DNA from: Brevibacillus porteri
GTDB lineage: Bacteria; Bacillota; Bacilli; Brevibacillales; Brevibacillaceae
Assembly: GCF_003013475.1 (NCBI RefSeq)
Contig: NZ_PXZO01000021.1
Coordinates: 36,855-100,854 of the forward strand
Direction of reading: 5' to 3'
DNA: 64,000 nucleotides
Position numbers and translations under genes: made by a program
Notes under the pieces: model-generated
The model's input: the letters and a program-made list of their open reading frames with translations, nothing else
Told to the model about the DNA's origin: nothing
Database searches by the model: none
In this document: piece by piece, positions 1 through 8,091 of the stretch
Numbering within the stretch: position 1 is the first letter of the stretch
How the letters are laid out: each line of letters starts with the position of its first letter

Positions 1-1
1 G

Positions 2-511
2 CGTGGTTCTGGTCGTGCGGAAAATCGTTTGGAGAACCAGGAATGGCTGTCATCCTTTTTACAAACATACAAGCTAACCGCTCCGCTTCCGATAAATGAG
101 GAGTGTGCCGCTTCCCTTTTGCGGCTGCGCGAACGTTTGAGATGTATGCTGGAAGCTGTTGTCCGTGGAGACCGAATCCAAGAGGACGACCTTGCGGAAT
201 TGAACAGAGTTTTGGCTCAAGCCCCTTTTCATATACAGGTGTTGTATGTAGATGAGGAGGGCGTCTACGGGCAAAAGCAATCCAGCTCAACAGAGGGCTG
301 GCCCCTCGTCATGGCACAAATTGCGGCTTCTTTCGCGGAGCTGCTTGCCCCGCAGCATCTGGAGCGAATCAAAATATGTGACAACGAGGATTGCCGCTGG
401 GTGTTTTATGATGAAAGCCGCAATCGGGTGCGCCGCTGGTGTGATGACAAAATGTGCGGAAACCTGATGAAGGTGCGCCGTTTTCGGGAGCGACAGAAGG
501 AAAAAGGCTGA
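2..511 (+). CDS. CGNR zinc-finger (ABATE-like) protein, 5' end cut by window
   Basis: The frame is open to the left edge, so the gene probably starts outside the window; an internal TTG at 29 has no good ribosome site. The C-terminal part shows the CGNR-type finger: CDNEDC, then FYDESRNRVRRWC, then CGN followed by an Arg/Lys-rich helix. The four Cys of the finger are all present. In this family an N-terminal ABATE domain precedes a zinc finger thought to bind nucleic acid, and members are treated as putative transcriptional regulators. The last motif reads CGNL rather than CGNR. The specific target is unknown. A terminator follows 18 bases after the stop. Confidence 0.75.
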   Translation, partial: RGSGRAENRLENQEWLSSFLQTYKLTAPLPINEECAASLLRLRERLRCMLEAVVRGDRIQEDDLAELNRVLAQAPFHIQVLYVDEEGVYGQKQSSSTEGWPLVMAQIAASFAELLAPQHLERIKICDNEDCRWVFYDESRNRVRRWCDDKMCGNLMKVRRFRERQKEKG

Positions 512-528
512 TGGAGCCATTACCAACG

Positions 529-560
529 ACCGTCGGGATTTTGTCTCTGACGGTTTTTTT
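529..560 (+). terminator. Intrinsic terminator after the CGNR gene
   Basis: ACCGTC and GACGGT arms are followed by a run of seven T, downstream of the CGNR gene stop. Confidence 0.7.
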
Positions 561-618
561 CTAGGTTTGAGACATAATATATAGAACTATACATGGGAAC
601 GGAAACGAGGTGGGTAGG

Positions 619-1371
619 ATGAGTCAAGCACGCAAAAAATGGTTTCAGGCACTCGTATTGGTGACACTTGGAGCGATTTGTCTGGCGATATGGTATTTGC
701 AGCCCTATCAACCCGATCAGGCAGCATTAACGGCCATGCAAGGTGGTGAAGGGATTACGGTCATGGATACGAATGACTGGATTATTTTCCAAGGCGGAGA
801 GTCACGCGAGCCGGGACTCATCTTATATCCAGGAGCACTGGTCAAACCGGAGAGCTATGCACCGATTGCCCGTGCTTTGGCAGGCTACGGCTACCATGTT
901 TTTCTCGCACGAATGCCGCTGAATTTGGCTGTAAGTGATATGACGAGAGCCACACAAGTATTAAAGGCGTACCCGAATAAAACGTTTGTCATCGGAGGAC
1001 ATTCGCTCGGTGGTACTATGGCAGCTCAATTCGCAGCAAACCATCCGGACCGAATCAGTGGAGTATTTTTGCTGGGAGCGTATCCGAACAGTCAGGGGAA
1101 CTTGAAGAAGGTGAATTTGCCTGTGCTGTCTTTACTCGGATCTCGCGACGGTGTGATCCATATAGAAAAGTTTGAGGAGAGCAAGCAATACTTGCCGGAG
1201 CGTACCGTGTACATGTCCATAGAAGGGGGGAACCACTCCCAGTTCGGAAGCTATGGATCTCAGGAAGGCGACCAGCCCGCTGCCATTACTCCGCAGGAGC
1301 AGTGGCAGCAAACGGTGGCAGCGATCAAGGATTGGCTGCTTAATGAGGTTACGATGATGAACGTGGAATAA
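619..1371 (+). CDS. Membrane-anchored alpha/beta hydrolase
   Basis: A 250-residue alpha/beta-hydrolase-fold protein. The N-terminus is a single membrane segment (about residues 8-26), so the enzyme is probably tethered outside the membrane. The nucleophile elbow GGHSLGG (Ser about residue 132) and a late His (GGNHSQFG) fit the catalytic triad; LLGSRDGVI supplies the likely acid. The ATG at 619 is chosen because GAGGTGGG lies about 8 bases upstream, while the upstream GTG at 610 has no ribosome site. The 3' end overlaps the convergent S24-like gene by 23 bases. Substrate unknown. Confidence 0.8.
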   Translation: MSQARKKWFQALVLVTLGAICLAIWYLQPYQPDQAALTAMQGGEGITVMDTNDWIIFQGGESREPGLILYPGALVKPESYAPIARALAGYGYHVFLARMPLNLAVSDMTRATQVLKAYPNKTFVIGGHSLGGTMAAQFAANHPDRISGVFLLGAYPNSQGNLKKVNLPVLSLLGSRDGVIHIEKFEESKQYLPERTVYMSIEGGNHSQFGSYGSQEGDQPAAITPQEQWQQTVAAIKDWLLNEVTMMNVE

Positions 1372-1747
1372 TACCGGATACAACACCTGTAATGCGAATG
1401 TTTTCCGAGGGGAGTAGCAAGGGGGTGTCTTGCTCGCGTGTGGTTGTAAACAGACATTCCAATGGATTGACGTCTGCTGCGATACGCACAAGGAACTGCC
1501 CCTCCTGTCGGATCAATACAGGTCTGTCTTTTACAGGTTCCATCGAAAAGTCTGAGATCAAGAGGGCGTCTCCGGGAAAAATACCGAGACCCCGAAGGCC
1601 GTCATCTCGCATGATGAGAGCAAAGCGGGCCACGTGATAGCTGGCTACCTGCAAGGAGGGTAACAGCGACAGCTCCTCGTCTTGGTCCAAGGCGAGATCA
1701 AAAAAATGAGTCGTGTATGCATCTCCGGCAATAAAGACTCGTTTCAT
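1349..1747 (-). CDS. S24/LexA-like peptidase-fold protein without HTH, catalytic residues apparently lost
   Basis: A 132-residue protein resembling the C-terminal peptidase S24 domain of LexA/UmuD-type proteins: the pattern GIFPGDALLISD, then a beta-rich core, then ITGVVSGII at the end. It has no DNA-binding domain. Where S24 enzymes have a Gly-Asp-Ser-Met motif this protein has MRDDGLRG, and the usual Val-Lys-Arg catalytic Lys segment reads VRIA, so the Ser-Lys dyad seems absent. GGAGG lies 8 bases before the ATG. It lies head to tail with the ImmA/IrrE gene on the same strand. It may be a degenerate sensor or partner of the neighbouring repressor; function is inferred only. Confidence 0.55.
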   Translation of the reverse strand: MKRVFIAGDAYTTHFFDLALDQDEELSLLPSLQVASYHVARFALIMRDDGLRGLGIFPGDALLISDFSMEPVKDRPVLIRQEGQFLVRIAADVNPLECLFTTTREQDTPLLLPSENIRITGVVSGIIPRSSS

Positions 1748-1780
1748 CAGGTTTCGCCTCCTACATAATAGCGTCGTAAT

Positions 1781-2305
1781 TTACCCATAGACGGGAAAGC
1801 CTTTGGCATACATACGGCTCAGTATGCGCTCAAAACGGGCACGGGCAAGAGGCATCGGTACCTGAAAGCGCTGAGCCAACATAGCTGGAGCGTTGTATCG
1901 AGAACAATCAGCAAGCAAGGGGCTCATCATGTAAATGGGAAGCAGCAAATGCTCGGCAAAATGATTCGCCTGCGATTCTTGCCAGTCAATCATCCATTCG
2001 CTGCTCTGGGGCTGAATGCCTTCATGAAGGAGCAAATGGCCGAGTTCATGCGCGATTTTAACCCGTTGGGTTGCCAGATCGAGTCGCTCGTCCACCGCAA
2101 TGACATAACGTCCCGGCAAAAAAGGATGCGCGTGTGCACGACTCCTGCCGCAAATACGATGGATCTCGATGCCGTACGTCTCACACAGCAGTTGCAGATC
2201 GATTTGTTCGGGCGAATCGATGCCGTGATGCTGAAGCAGCAAGTACACGCGACTCTCGAGCCATGTTTGCGGTTCGCAGATTTCTTTCAAAAGGGAGTGA
2301 AGCAT
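1781..2305 (-). CDS. ImmA/IrrE family metallopeptidase
   Basis: A 174-residue protein with the zinc-protease motif HELGH (in KIAHELGHLLLHEG), typical of ImmA/IrrE proteases that cleave partner XRE repressors. The ATG at 2305 is chosen because AGGAGG lies 6 bases upstream; a TTG directly before it would be too close. The adjacent upstream gene on the same strand is an XRE regulator, the usual substrate in ICEBs1-like ImmR/ImmA pairs. By analogy the protease would inactivate that repressor on a damage or other signal and release the genes it controls. The family call is firm; the pairing is inferred from context. Confidence 0.85.
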   Translation of the reverse strand: MLHSLLKEICEPQTWLESRVYLLLQHHGIDSPEQIDLQLLCETYGIEIHRICGRSRAHAHPFLPGRYVIAVDERLDLATQRVKIAHELGHLLLHEGIQPQSSEWMIDWQESQANHFAEHLLLPIYMMSPLLADCSRYNAPAMLAQRFQVPMPLARARFERILSRMYAKGFPVYG

Positions 2306-2356
2306 CAAGAACCTCCTAAATGAATGATGAGGAACGTACGTTCTACTTTTCGTTGA

Positions 2357-2378
2357 AAAGAAAACCCCGCACAGGGGT
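2357..2378 (-). terminator. Terminator of the XRE repressor gene
   Basis: On the minus strand AACCCC, loop TGTGC, GGGGTT and a T-rich tract begin at the stop codon of the repressor gene. Confidence 0.6.
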
Positions 2379-2824
2379 TATTTTTTTTTGATGTCTTCCG
2401 TGATGTCAAACAAAGACGGAGGTCTTTCTTCGCGTACTTTACTGACTTTCCACTGTTTCTTCAAGTCGTACCAGTAGCGGCGAATTTCTTTTTTCTCCTC
2501 TTCTGAAGCGTCCAGATACCCGTCTAGGAAATAGTAGTCGTCCGGGTCATCGATCTTTTCCTGCAAGAGCTCGTCCAACGAACGTTGATTTGTCTGCTCT
2601 GTTGTTGGGAGAATATAGGCCGTGACTTCATCTGTGCGACCCAACAACCAATCGGTCGTGACGTCCAGCACATCAGCCAATTGCCGCAGCATGTCATTCG
2701 GTGGTGTGCTGTGGTTGTTCTCGTAGTTACTGATCGTCCCCTTGGTCGTGCAGACATGCTCTGCCAACTCTTCCTGGGTCAGACCTTTTGTCTTACGAGC
2801 TGTGCGTAAGCGCTGAGATAGCAT
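2378..2824 (-). CDS. XRE-family repressor (ImmR-like)
   Basis: A 148-residue protein with an N-terminal helix-turn-helix (about residues 5-58: LRTARKTKGLTQEELAEHV, then TISNYENNHSTPP and DWLLGR) and a charged C-terminal half. The ATG at 2824 follows GGAAGGA; an upstream TTG lacks a ribosome site. The two genes downstream are an ImmA/IrrE protease and an S24-like protein, and a holin-like gene is divergent. Two GTACAA-N5-TTGTAC palindromes lie in the divergent region, the first 27 bases upstream of its start, which suggests autoregulation and control of the holin gene. It is probably the repressor of a small phage-derived module. Confidence 0.85.
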   Translation of the reverse strand: MLSQRLRTARKTKGLTQEELAEHVCTTKGTISNYENNHSTPPNDMLRQLADVLDVTTDWLLGRTDEVTAYILPTTEQTNQRSLDELLQEKIDDPDDYYFLDGYLDASEEEKKEIRRYWYDLKKQWKVSKVREERPPSLFDITEDIKKK

Positions 2825-2851
2825 GAGCGAGCCAGTCCTTCCTGTGAGGAT

Positions 2852-2868
2852 GTACAAATTTATTGTAC
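2852..2868. promoter_or_regulatory. Operator 1, GTACAA-N5-TTGTAC
   Basis: A 17-bp perfect inverted repeat (half-sites GTACAA and TTGTAC, spacer ATTTA) just upstream of the XRE gene. The same half-sites and spacing recur 72 bp away, so one dimeric repressor probably binds both. Confidence 0.65.
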
Positions 2869-2923
2869 TAAAAGAGAGAGAAAAAGAAAAGTATGGATAT
2901 TAATTTTGTTTTCAACGAATTAT

Positions 2924-2940
2924 GTACAAGCCTTTTGTAC
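2924..2940. promoter_or_regulatory. Operator 2, GTACAA-N5-TTGTAC
   Basis: The second copy of the same 17-bp operator (spacer GCCTT), 64 bp before the holin start. It is placed to control the divergent holin-like gene. Confidence 0.65.
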
Positions 2941-3004
2941 AAAATACAGATAAGGACGATGCAGGAACACTCGTTCTGTACAGCGACAAAAGGGGAGATC
3001 AAAC

Positions 3005-3199
3005 ATGGAAGATCAAGTAACAACCGTATTACTTCAGCAAGGGCCATTTGCTGCTTTGTTTGTCTGGTTGTTGTTTTATATTATGAAAGCAAATCGCGAG
3101 CGCGAGGGGCGTTTACAAGACTTGCTGGACAAATACAGCGACAAATATGATCTGATCCTCGAGGAATTGCGCGAGATCAAGGGAAAAGTAAAGAAATAA
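3005..3199 (+). CDS. BhlA/UviB-type holin-like small membrane protein
   Basis: A 64-residue protein: a short N-terminus (MEDQVTTVLLQQGPF), one membrane segment (AALFVWLLFYIM), then a highly charged helix ending GKVKK. This layout matches the BhlA/UviB family of phage and bacteriocin holin-like proteins, which permeabilise the membrane. AAAGGGGAG lies 8-9 bases upstream of the ATG. No endolysin gene follows. Two matching operators and the divergent XRE/ImmA genes suggest that it is normally repressed. It could be a leftover of a prophage lysis cassette or a stand-alone lysis or toxin gene. Confidence 0.75.
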   Translation: MEDQVTTVLLQQGPFAALFVWLLFYIMKANREREGRLQDLLDKYSDKYDLILEELREIKGKVKK

Positions 3200-3273
3200 C
3201 CCTTTTACTTATGTTGCCCGATTCCTTGAAGAGCTTATTCAGCAAAGGGGACAAATCGTTGCAGCCTGTACCA

Positions 3274-3311
3274 GACCTTGATCGGCCTTTAGCCATTCAA
3301 GGTCCTTTTTT
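3274..3311 (+). terminator. Intrinsic terminator
   Basis: Perfect 8-bp arms GACCTTGA and TCAAGGTC, then six T; downstream of the holin gene. Confidence 0.75.
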
Positions 3312-3383
3312 ACTTGCTGTGTCCTTTTCCACATCCACACGTCTCTCCTAATAAATGACCAATACTTAGCAAAAAGGAGCAGC

Positions 3384-4367
3384 ATGACTATGCATCTACC
3401 CGTCGTCTACTCAACCATCTGTGAAAAAGCATTACAAAAAGTACTTCAGGAAGCATATCCAACTGAACAAATACAATCGGTTCACTACATGCTTCGAGGC
3501 ATGAACGATACGTACCTCGTGGAGACGATCGATCAAAAACGAATATTCAGGCTGTATCGCAGCGATTGGCGAACAGAGGAAGCAGCAGTCGCTTTCGAGA
3601 TGGAGCTGTTGCTCCATTTGAACAGACAAGGAGTATCTGTTTCTGTGCCAATTGCGGCCGGCTCAGGAAATCATGTCTTGAGACTGCAAGCAGCAGAGGG
3701 GAATCGCTTTGGTGCGCTGTTCACTTATGCCTGTGGCAAGGAGCAGGAGATCGATAGCGAGGAACTGAGCGCACGGTTTGGCAGAGCCGTTGCTGAGTTG
3801 CATGTCAAAGCAGAAGGTTTATCCACCCAACAAGCTCGCGAGGTGTGGGACGTCAAGACGTTGATTCATCGCCCGTTAGCCATCATCGAGCCACGTCTGC
3901 AGCATCGGAAGGAAGATTTTCAAATTCTCCAAAAGCTGGCGATTGAGCTGGAATCCAAGCTGAACGAGCATATCCGTGCGGGACTTGACTGGGGGATTTG
4001 CCACGGAGACCTTCAAGGGAATTTTAATACGAATTTTTGCGAGGACAACACCTATACCCACTTTGATTTCGACCTGTGCGGATATGGTTGGCGTGCGTAT
4101 GATCTGGCTGCTTTCAAGCTGAGCCGAATATTGATCGAAGAAGATGACGAACTGGTGGAATTGCTATGGCGTGCTTTCCTAAAAGGATATACCGAGGTTC
4201 GTCCCCTATCTGAAAACGATCAGGCTGCGGTGTCTCTCATGACAGGTATTCGCCAATTGTGGCTAATGGGGCTTTGCATGCATGATCCTCATATCATGGG
4301 TAGCAGCGAATCAGATGATGCTTTCGTGAGGGAGAAGATAGAATTTTTCAGCAAATATTTCGCGTGA
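3384..4367 (+). CDS. APH/homoserine-kinase-type phosphotransferase
   Basis: A 327-residue protein of the aminoglycoside phosphotransferase/choline kinase fold. The Brenner motif CHGDLQGNFN (catalytic Asp about residue 215) and the metal-binding FDFDLCGYG are clear. An N-terminal lobe with FRLYRSDWR would bind ATP. The length and the sequence around MRGMNDTYLVE resemble the SrkA/ThrB-II group of small-molecule or stress kinases more than true resistance enzymes. AAGGAG precedes the ATG at 3384. It appears monocistronic. The substrate cannot be read from sequence. Confidence 0.8.
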   Translation: MTMHLPVVYSTICEKALQKVLQEAYPTEQIQSVHYMLRGMNDTYLVETIDQKRIFRLYRSDWRTEEAAVAFEMELLLHLNRQGVSVSVPIAAGSGNHVLRLQAAEGNRFGALFTYACGKEQEIDSEELSARFGRAVAELHVKAEGLSTQQAREVWDVKTLIHRPLAIIEPRLQHRKEDFQILQKLAIELESKLNEHIRAGLDWGICHGDLQGNFNTNFCEDNTYTHFDFDLCGYGWRAYDLAAFKLSRILIEEDDELVELLWRAFLKGYTEVRPLSENDQAAVSLMTGIRQLWLMGLCMHDPHIMGSSESDDAFVREKIEFFSKYFA

Positions 4368-4461
4368 ACGAGAAATGTTTTGCAAAGCGTTGTCAGAAAA
4401 ACATGCGACCCGAAGTCAATGATAGGTAAGCCATACATTGACGAGAAAGAGGGAGAAACGC

Positions 4462-5394
4462 ATGTTACCGTACATCGGAAGTGGCCACTACTGCTACGCA
4501 AATTCATCATCAATGCTTTTGGAGACAATTGGGGAGAAGGTATCGCCTGCCGTACTCGAGGTACTCTCCGGCGTAGGAGTTGGAGCCATCTGGTATGAGG
4601 AGCAGAAGGTCATTTATTTCGGACAAGTGATTCCTGACCGTGGTGTCAGTCATGCGCTAGAACTGCTTGGTTTTCGTTGGACGGAAAAGTCAGGAGATGC
4701 GGAGGGCGAGCCACCGTTGGCGGAATTACGGCGCGATTTGGAAAAGGGGCCCGTGTTACTCGGACCGCTTGATATGGGCTACCTGACTTATAACCCAAAT
4801 GCTCAGTACTTGGGTGGCGCTGATCATTTTGTTCTTGCGTACCAGATGGATGATCAAGCGATCTACGTTCATGATCCCGCAGGTTTTCCTTTTGTCAGCC
4901 TGCCGTTGTCTCAGTTTGTCCTGGCGTGGAAGGCTGAGAAAATCTTTGATGGCCTCTTTTCCTACCATTATTGGACAGCACCAAAGCGTGTAGGCAATCC
5001 GACAGAGGAGGAGCTGGTTGCAAATGCGCTTCGTTTATACCAAGGAATCTATCAGGAAAGCGCAGCGGCGGAACCAAACCCTTCGATCCTATACGGAAAG
5101 GAAGCAATCTTGCGTGTAGTGAAGCGGATGGAAGAGGAAGGTGGACTTTCGCCAGCGGAAATGGGCCACTTATCCTATTTTGCTTTCCAGCTAGGGGCGA
5201 GGCGAGCGATGGATTTCGCTATATTTTTCTCGAAACATGAGCCGGAGCTGGCGGCGATCAAAGAGAAGCAAGCGAAGCAATTCGGACGTTGTCACACACT
5301 GACCGTAGAAAAGAAGGAGAAAGAACTCGCGGATGCCATGCGCATGCTGGCACATATTGAAGAAGAATTTCGCCAAGTGATTTGCGCCAAATAA
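4462..5394 (+). CDS. BtrH-like / C39-like cysteine-peptidase-fold protein
   Basis: A 310-residue soluble protein beginning MLPYIGSGHYCYANSSSML. A Cys near residue 10, then HFVLAYQMDD and VHDPAG further on, give a Cys-His pattern like the BtrH N-terminal and peptidase C39-like folds; BtrH transfers an acyl group in butirosin synthesis. The ATG at 4462 follows GAGGGAG, and a TTG at 4438 lacks a ribosome site. The C-terminal third is charged and helical. A terminator follows, so it is a single-gene unit. Peptidase or acyltransferase activity is only suggested by the fold. Confidence 0.55.
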   Translation: MLPYIGSGHYCYANSSSMLLETIGEKVSPAVLEVLSGVGVGAIWYEEQKVIYFGQVIPDRGVSHALELLGFRWTEKSGDAEGEPPLAELRRDLEKGPVLLGPLDMGYLTYNPNAQYLGGADHFVLAYQMDDQAIYVHDPAGFPFVSLPLSQFVLAWKAEKIFDGLFSYHYWTAPKRVGNPTEEELVANALRLYQGIYQESAAAEPNPSILYGKEAILRVVKRMEEEGGLSPAEMGHLSYFAFQLGARRAMDFAIFFSKHEPELAAIKEKQAKQFGRCHTLTVEKKEKELADAMRMLAHIEEEFRQVICAK

Positions 5395-5401
5395 TATCGT
5401 T

Positions 5402-5442
5402 CCCCCAAGTGAGTAAGCAACGCTCATTGGGGGTTTTTCTTT
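5402..5442 (+). terminator. Intrinsic terminator
   Basis: CCCCCAA and TTGGGGG arms, then TTTTTCTTT, after the BtrH-like gene. Confidence 0.75.
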
Positions 5443-5582
5443 AATTTAAATATTATTACTTTTTTATGATTCATGACAATCTCATCCCGGATGTGTTACC
5501 TTGTTATTCATTAGTCCATGCAAAAGAGACACAATCCATTCCACACGGACATTTTTGCCAACACGTAACGGGGGTTCAATTC

Positions 5583-6749
5583 ATGAAACAGCTAGGTTTA
5601 CTACCCAAAATCCTGATCGCCATTGTCCTTGGGATCGGGATTGGCTCCATTTCGCCGATTTGGGTTGTGAAAGGATTGGCTACATTTAGTGGCCTATTTG
5701 GAAATTTCCTCGGATTTGCGATTCCGTTGATTATCATTGGATTTATCGCGCCAGGCATCGGTGAGCTGGGCAAAGGGGCAGGGCGCTTGCTTGGGGTAAC
5801 CACAGGGGTGGCTTACTTATCTACGATCCTTGCAGGAGCGCTTGCTTATTTGGTCAGTACGAGTATTTTTCCACACATTCTTGAGGTAGGTGGACTGGCG
5901 AATCAGTATGCCAACCCAGAGAAAGCACTGGTGAAGCCGTTCTTTACGGTGGACATGCCGCCGATTGTAGGTGTGATGACAGCATTACTGCTCGCCTTCA
6001 CCCTTGGTCTAGGGGCGACTGTCATCAAAGGGAACGCCCTGCAAAATGTGATGGTAGACTTGAGAGATATCGTAGAGAAGCTCATTGCTTCCGTCATTAT
6101 CCCGTTGCTTCCATTCCATATCCTGTCTGTATTTTCCAACCTGACCTATGGTGGACAAGTCACGATGATTTTGTCCGTGTTCGTTAAAGTTTTCGTTATG
6201 ATTATTGCCTTGCATCTATTCTATCTGTTCGTGCAGTACTTGGTAGCGGGCCAGATGGGGCGCAAAAACCCATTCACGCTGATGAAAAATATGCTTCCCG
6301 CTTACTTCACAGCGATTGGAACACAATCCTCTGCGGCCACCATTCCTGTGACACTGAACCAGACCAAGAAAAACGGTGTGAGCGAAAAGATCGCGGATTT
6401 CGTTGTTCCACTCTGTGCGACGATCCATCTTTCTGGAAGCACGATTACGCTTGTCAGCTGTTCCATGGCAGTCATGATGCTAAACGGAATGACGACATCA
6501 TTCGACGTGATGTTTCCATTCATTTTGATGCTTGGTGTAACGATGATTGCCGCACCAGGTGTGCCGGGCGGAGCAGTCATGGCGGCACTGGGATTGATGG
6601 AGTCTATGCTCGGATTTACTACCACGTTGACTTCGTTGATGATTGCTTTGTACATTGCGCAAGATAGCTTTGGTACCGCTTGTAACGTAACGGGTGATGG
6701 AGCGATTGCTGTGATTACAGATCGATTGAGTGAAGAGAAAGTAGCTTGA
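5583..6749 (+). CDS. Dicarboxylate/amino acid:cation symporter (DAACS family)
   Basis: A 388-residue integral membrane transporter of the glutamate/serine/dicarboxylate symporter family. It has many hydrophobic segments, a Ser-rich hairpin (AIGTQSSAATIPVTL), the motif VPLCATIHLSGSTI and an NVTGDGAIAVI segment near the end, which fit the substrate and sodium sites of this fold. The start MKQLGLLPKIL at 5583 matches the family's usual N-terminus; an upstream in-frame ATG at 5466 would add 39 hydrophilic residues. The ribosome site is weak (GGGGG). It is followed by a strong terminator. The substrate may be serine/threonine or a dicarboxylate. Confidence 0.85.
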   Translation: MKQLGLLPKILIAIVLGIGIGSISPIWVVKGLATFSGLFGNFLGFAIPLIIIGFIAPGIGELGKGAGRLLGVTTGVAYLSTILAGALAYLVSTSIFPHILEVGGLANQYANPEKALVKPFFTVDMPPIVGVMTALLLAFTLGLGATVIKGNALQNVMVDLRDIVEKLIASVIIPLLPFHILSVFSNLTYGGQVTMILSVFVKVFVMIIALHLFYLFVQYLVAGQMGRKNPFTLMKNMLPAYFTAIGTQSSAATIPVTLNQTKKNGVSEKIADFVVPLCATIHLSGSTITLVSCSMAVMMLNGMTTSFDVMFPFILMLGVTMIAAPGVPGGAVMAALGLMESMLGFTTTLTSLMIALYIAQDSFGTACNVTGDGAIAVITDRLSEEKVA

Positions 6750-6775
6750 TGATGTAATAGAAAGAAGTAGGGGAA

Positions 6776-6811
6776 AAAGACCTGTCCATTTTTGGATAGG
6801 TCTTTTTTTGT
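6776..6811 (+). terminator. Intrinsic terminator
   Basis: AGACCTGTCCA and TGGATAGGTCT arms, then eight T, after the symporter gene. Confidence 0.8.
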
Positions 6812-6959
6812 AGGATTCTGAGTGCTTATGCTATAACTCGACAAAGTTTTTGCGAGAAATTACACAAAACAACAAATAAAGGCAAAAAACATTATGTTTT
6901 TACAATTTTTGAATAAAATGGTATATTCCAATTATCCCATAATATAGGAGGCACTCATT

Positions 6960-7340
6960 GTGAAAAAAATCTTACTCGCATTGACACTAGTATTTGCACT
7001 ATCCTCTTCCGCATTTGCTGCGAATACGGAAACAGAACCAAACGATACTATTGCAACGGCGGATACTTTAGAGGTTAACTCCTCTATCTCAGGGAAAGCA
7101 GATAACAACGATGTAGATATTTTTGTTTTTGTAGCAAACCAAACCGGAAAAATGAGAACGAACCTTACCAATAAGAACCAATCAGTAGCTCCATACGTTG
7201 TATTGGCTTCAGACAAAACTACCAGCCTTGCAGAGAGTTCCGGTGAAGCAGAATTTGAAGTTGTTGCTGGTGAAACATACTACATAAAACTCATTTCTTT
7301 TGGAAAGTCTGATTACACTCTCTCATTGAACAATCTGTAA
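6960..7340 (+). CDS. Secreted PPC-domain-like small protein
   Basis: A 126-residue secreted protein. The signal peptide has KKI followed by a Leu/Ala core and ends SSSAFA-A (cleavage after about residue 20). The mature part begins NTETEPNDTIATADTL, the hallmark opening of bacterial pre-peptidase C-terminal (PPC) domains, continues with ISGKADNNDVDIFVF and ends with YYIKLISFG and YTLSL. PPC domains usually sit at the C-terminus of secreted proteases; here one stands alone. The start is GTG with AGGAGG upstream. A terminator follows. It may bind a partner or surface rather than act as an enzyme. Confidence 0.75.
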   Translation: MKKILLALTLVFALSSSAFAANTETEPNDTIATADTLEVNSSISGKADNNDVDIFVFVANQTGKMRTNLTNKNQSVAPYVVLASDKTTSLAESSGEAEFEVVAGETYYIKLISFGKSDYTLSLNNL

Positions 7341-7360
7341 ATATTCTTGAAAAAATACAG

Positions 7361-7413
7361 ATAGCTTTTTACGAAAGCAGATTATGGCTTGGTAAAAAGC
7401 TATCTTTTTATTT
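7361..7413 (+). terminator. Intrinsic terminator
   Basis: Long arms AGATAGCTTTTTAC and GTAAAAAGCTATCT, then TTTTATTTT. Confidence 0.8.
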
Positions 7414-7532
7414 TGTAACCTGTGGCTATGATTGGGTGCTTCAAATTCCCATTTTCAACTAGTGAGAATTATATTATCATTGGGTATAATTCCATCATTC
7501 TACTTTTTGCGAAAAGGGGAATACATAACGCA

Positions 7533-7994
7533 ATGTTTAACGAACGGAAAGCGTTACAAATGACATTGCAGGCCATGCTAGAACAGCGTATGGCACTGCG
7601 TCGACAGTATGTCGATCAGGACAAGCAGTTGGGAGCTGACATCAAGCAGCTTTTGAGCCGCATTCGTGAGTTGGATAACGAAGCCGGGATCGGAGACGAT
7701 GAAAGCTCAGAAGATACAGCTATGCCGACAGAGGAATTTTCCGATGATCTGATGAAGCGAATGAAGGTGAGAAAGGCGCACATCCGTCACGATTATTTGG
7801 AAGTTGCAAAGCACATCGAAAACCTGTTACAGGAAGCGATGTCTCCGATGTCATTGGCTGATCTCTGTTCCGTGTTGAAAGCACGGCACCAGGTAGAGTT
7901 TGCGAGTCCCTACATTGGTGTACAGAAGTCATTAAAGTATCTACCCCAAGTAAAAGTAGAAAAGGACGGGCGGAAACTGATATTTTCACTTTAG
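7533..7994 (+). CDS. Rok-like nucleoid-associated repressor
   Basis: A 153-residue protein starting MFNERKALQMTLQ, very close to the start of Bacillus subtilis Rok (MFNEREALRLRL, recalled). A long N-terminal coiled coil (about residues 1-50) is followed by an acidic linker (DDESSEDTAMPTEE) and a C-terminal winged-helix region (about 75-150) ending KDGRKLIFSL. Rok binds AT-rich, horizontally acquired DNA and represses it, including comK. The ATG at 7533 is preferred over one at 7422, because AAAAGGGG lies upstream and the family begins here. The AT-rich accessory regions of this window would be natural targets. The N-terminal match is strong; silencing here is inferred. Confidence 0.75.
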   Translation: MFNERKALQMTLQAMLEQRMALRRQYVDQDKQLGADIKQLLSRIRELDNEAGIGDDESSEDTAMPTEEFSDDLMKRMKVRKAHIRHDYLEVAKHIENLLQEAMSPMSLADLCSVLKARHQVEFASPYIGVQKSLKYLPQVKVEKDGRKLIFSL

Positions 7995-8035
7995 GCAACC
8001 AGGGTGGATAAGCAGTTTCACGGGAGGCAAAACCC

Positions 8036-8072
8036 AAAAAAGGCGATGTGTCTATGCACAATCGCCTTTTGG
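8036..8072. terminator. Bidirectional terminator between rok-like gene and dps
   Basis: AAAAGGCGAT and ATCGCCTTTT arms flanked by A and T runs, between convergent genes. Confidence 0.75.
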
Positions 8073-8091
8073 TGTCTATTGATTTACTTGC

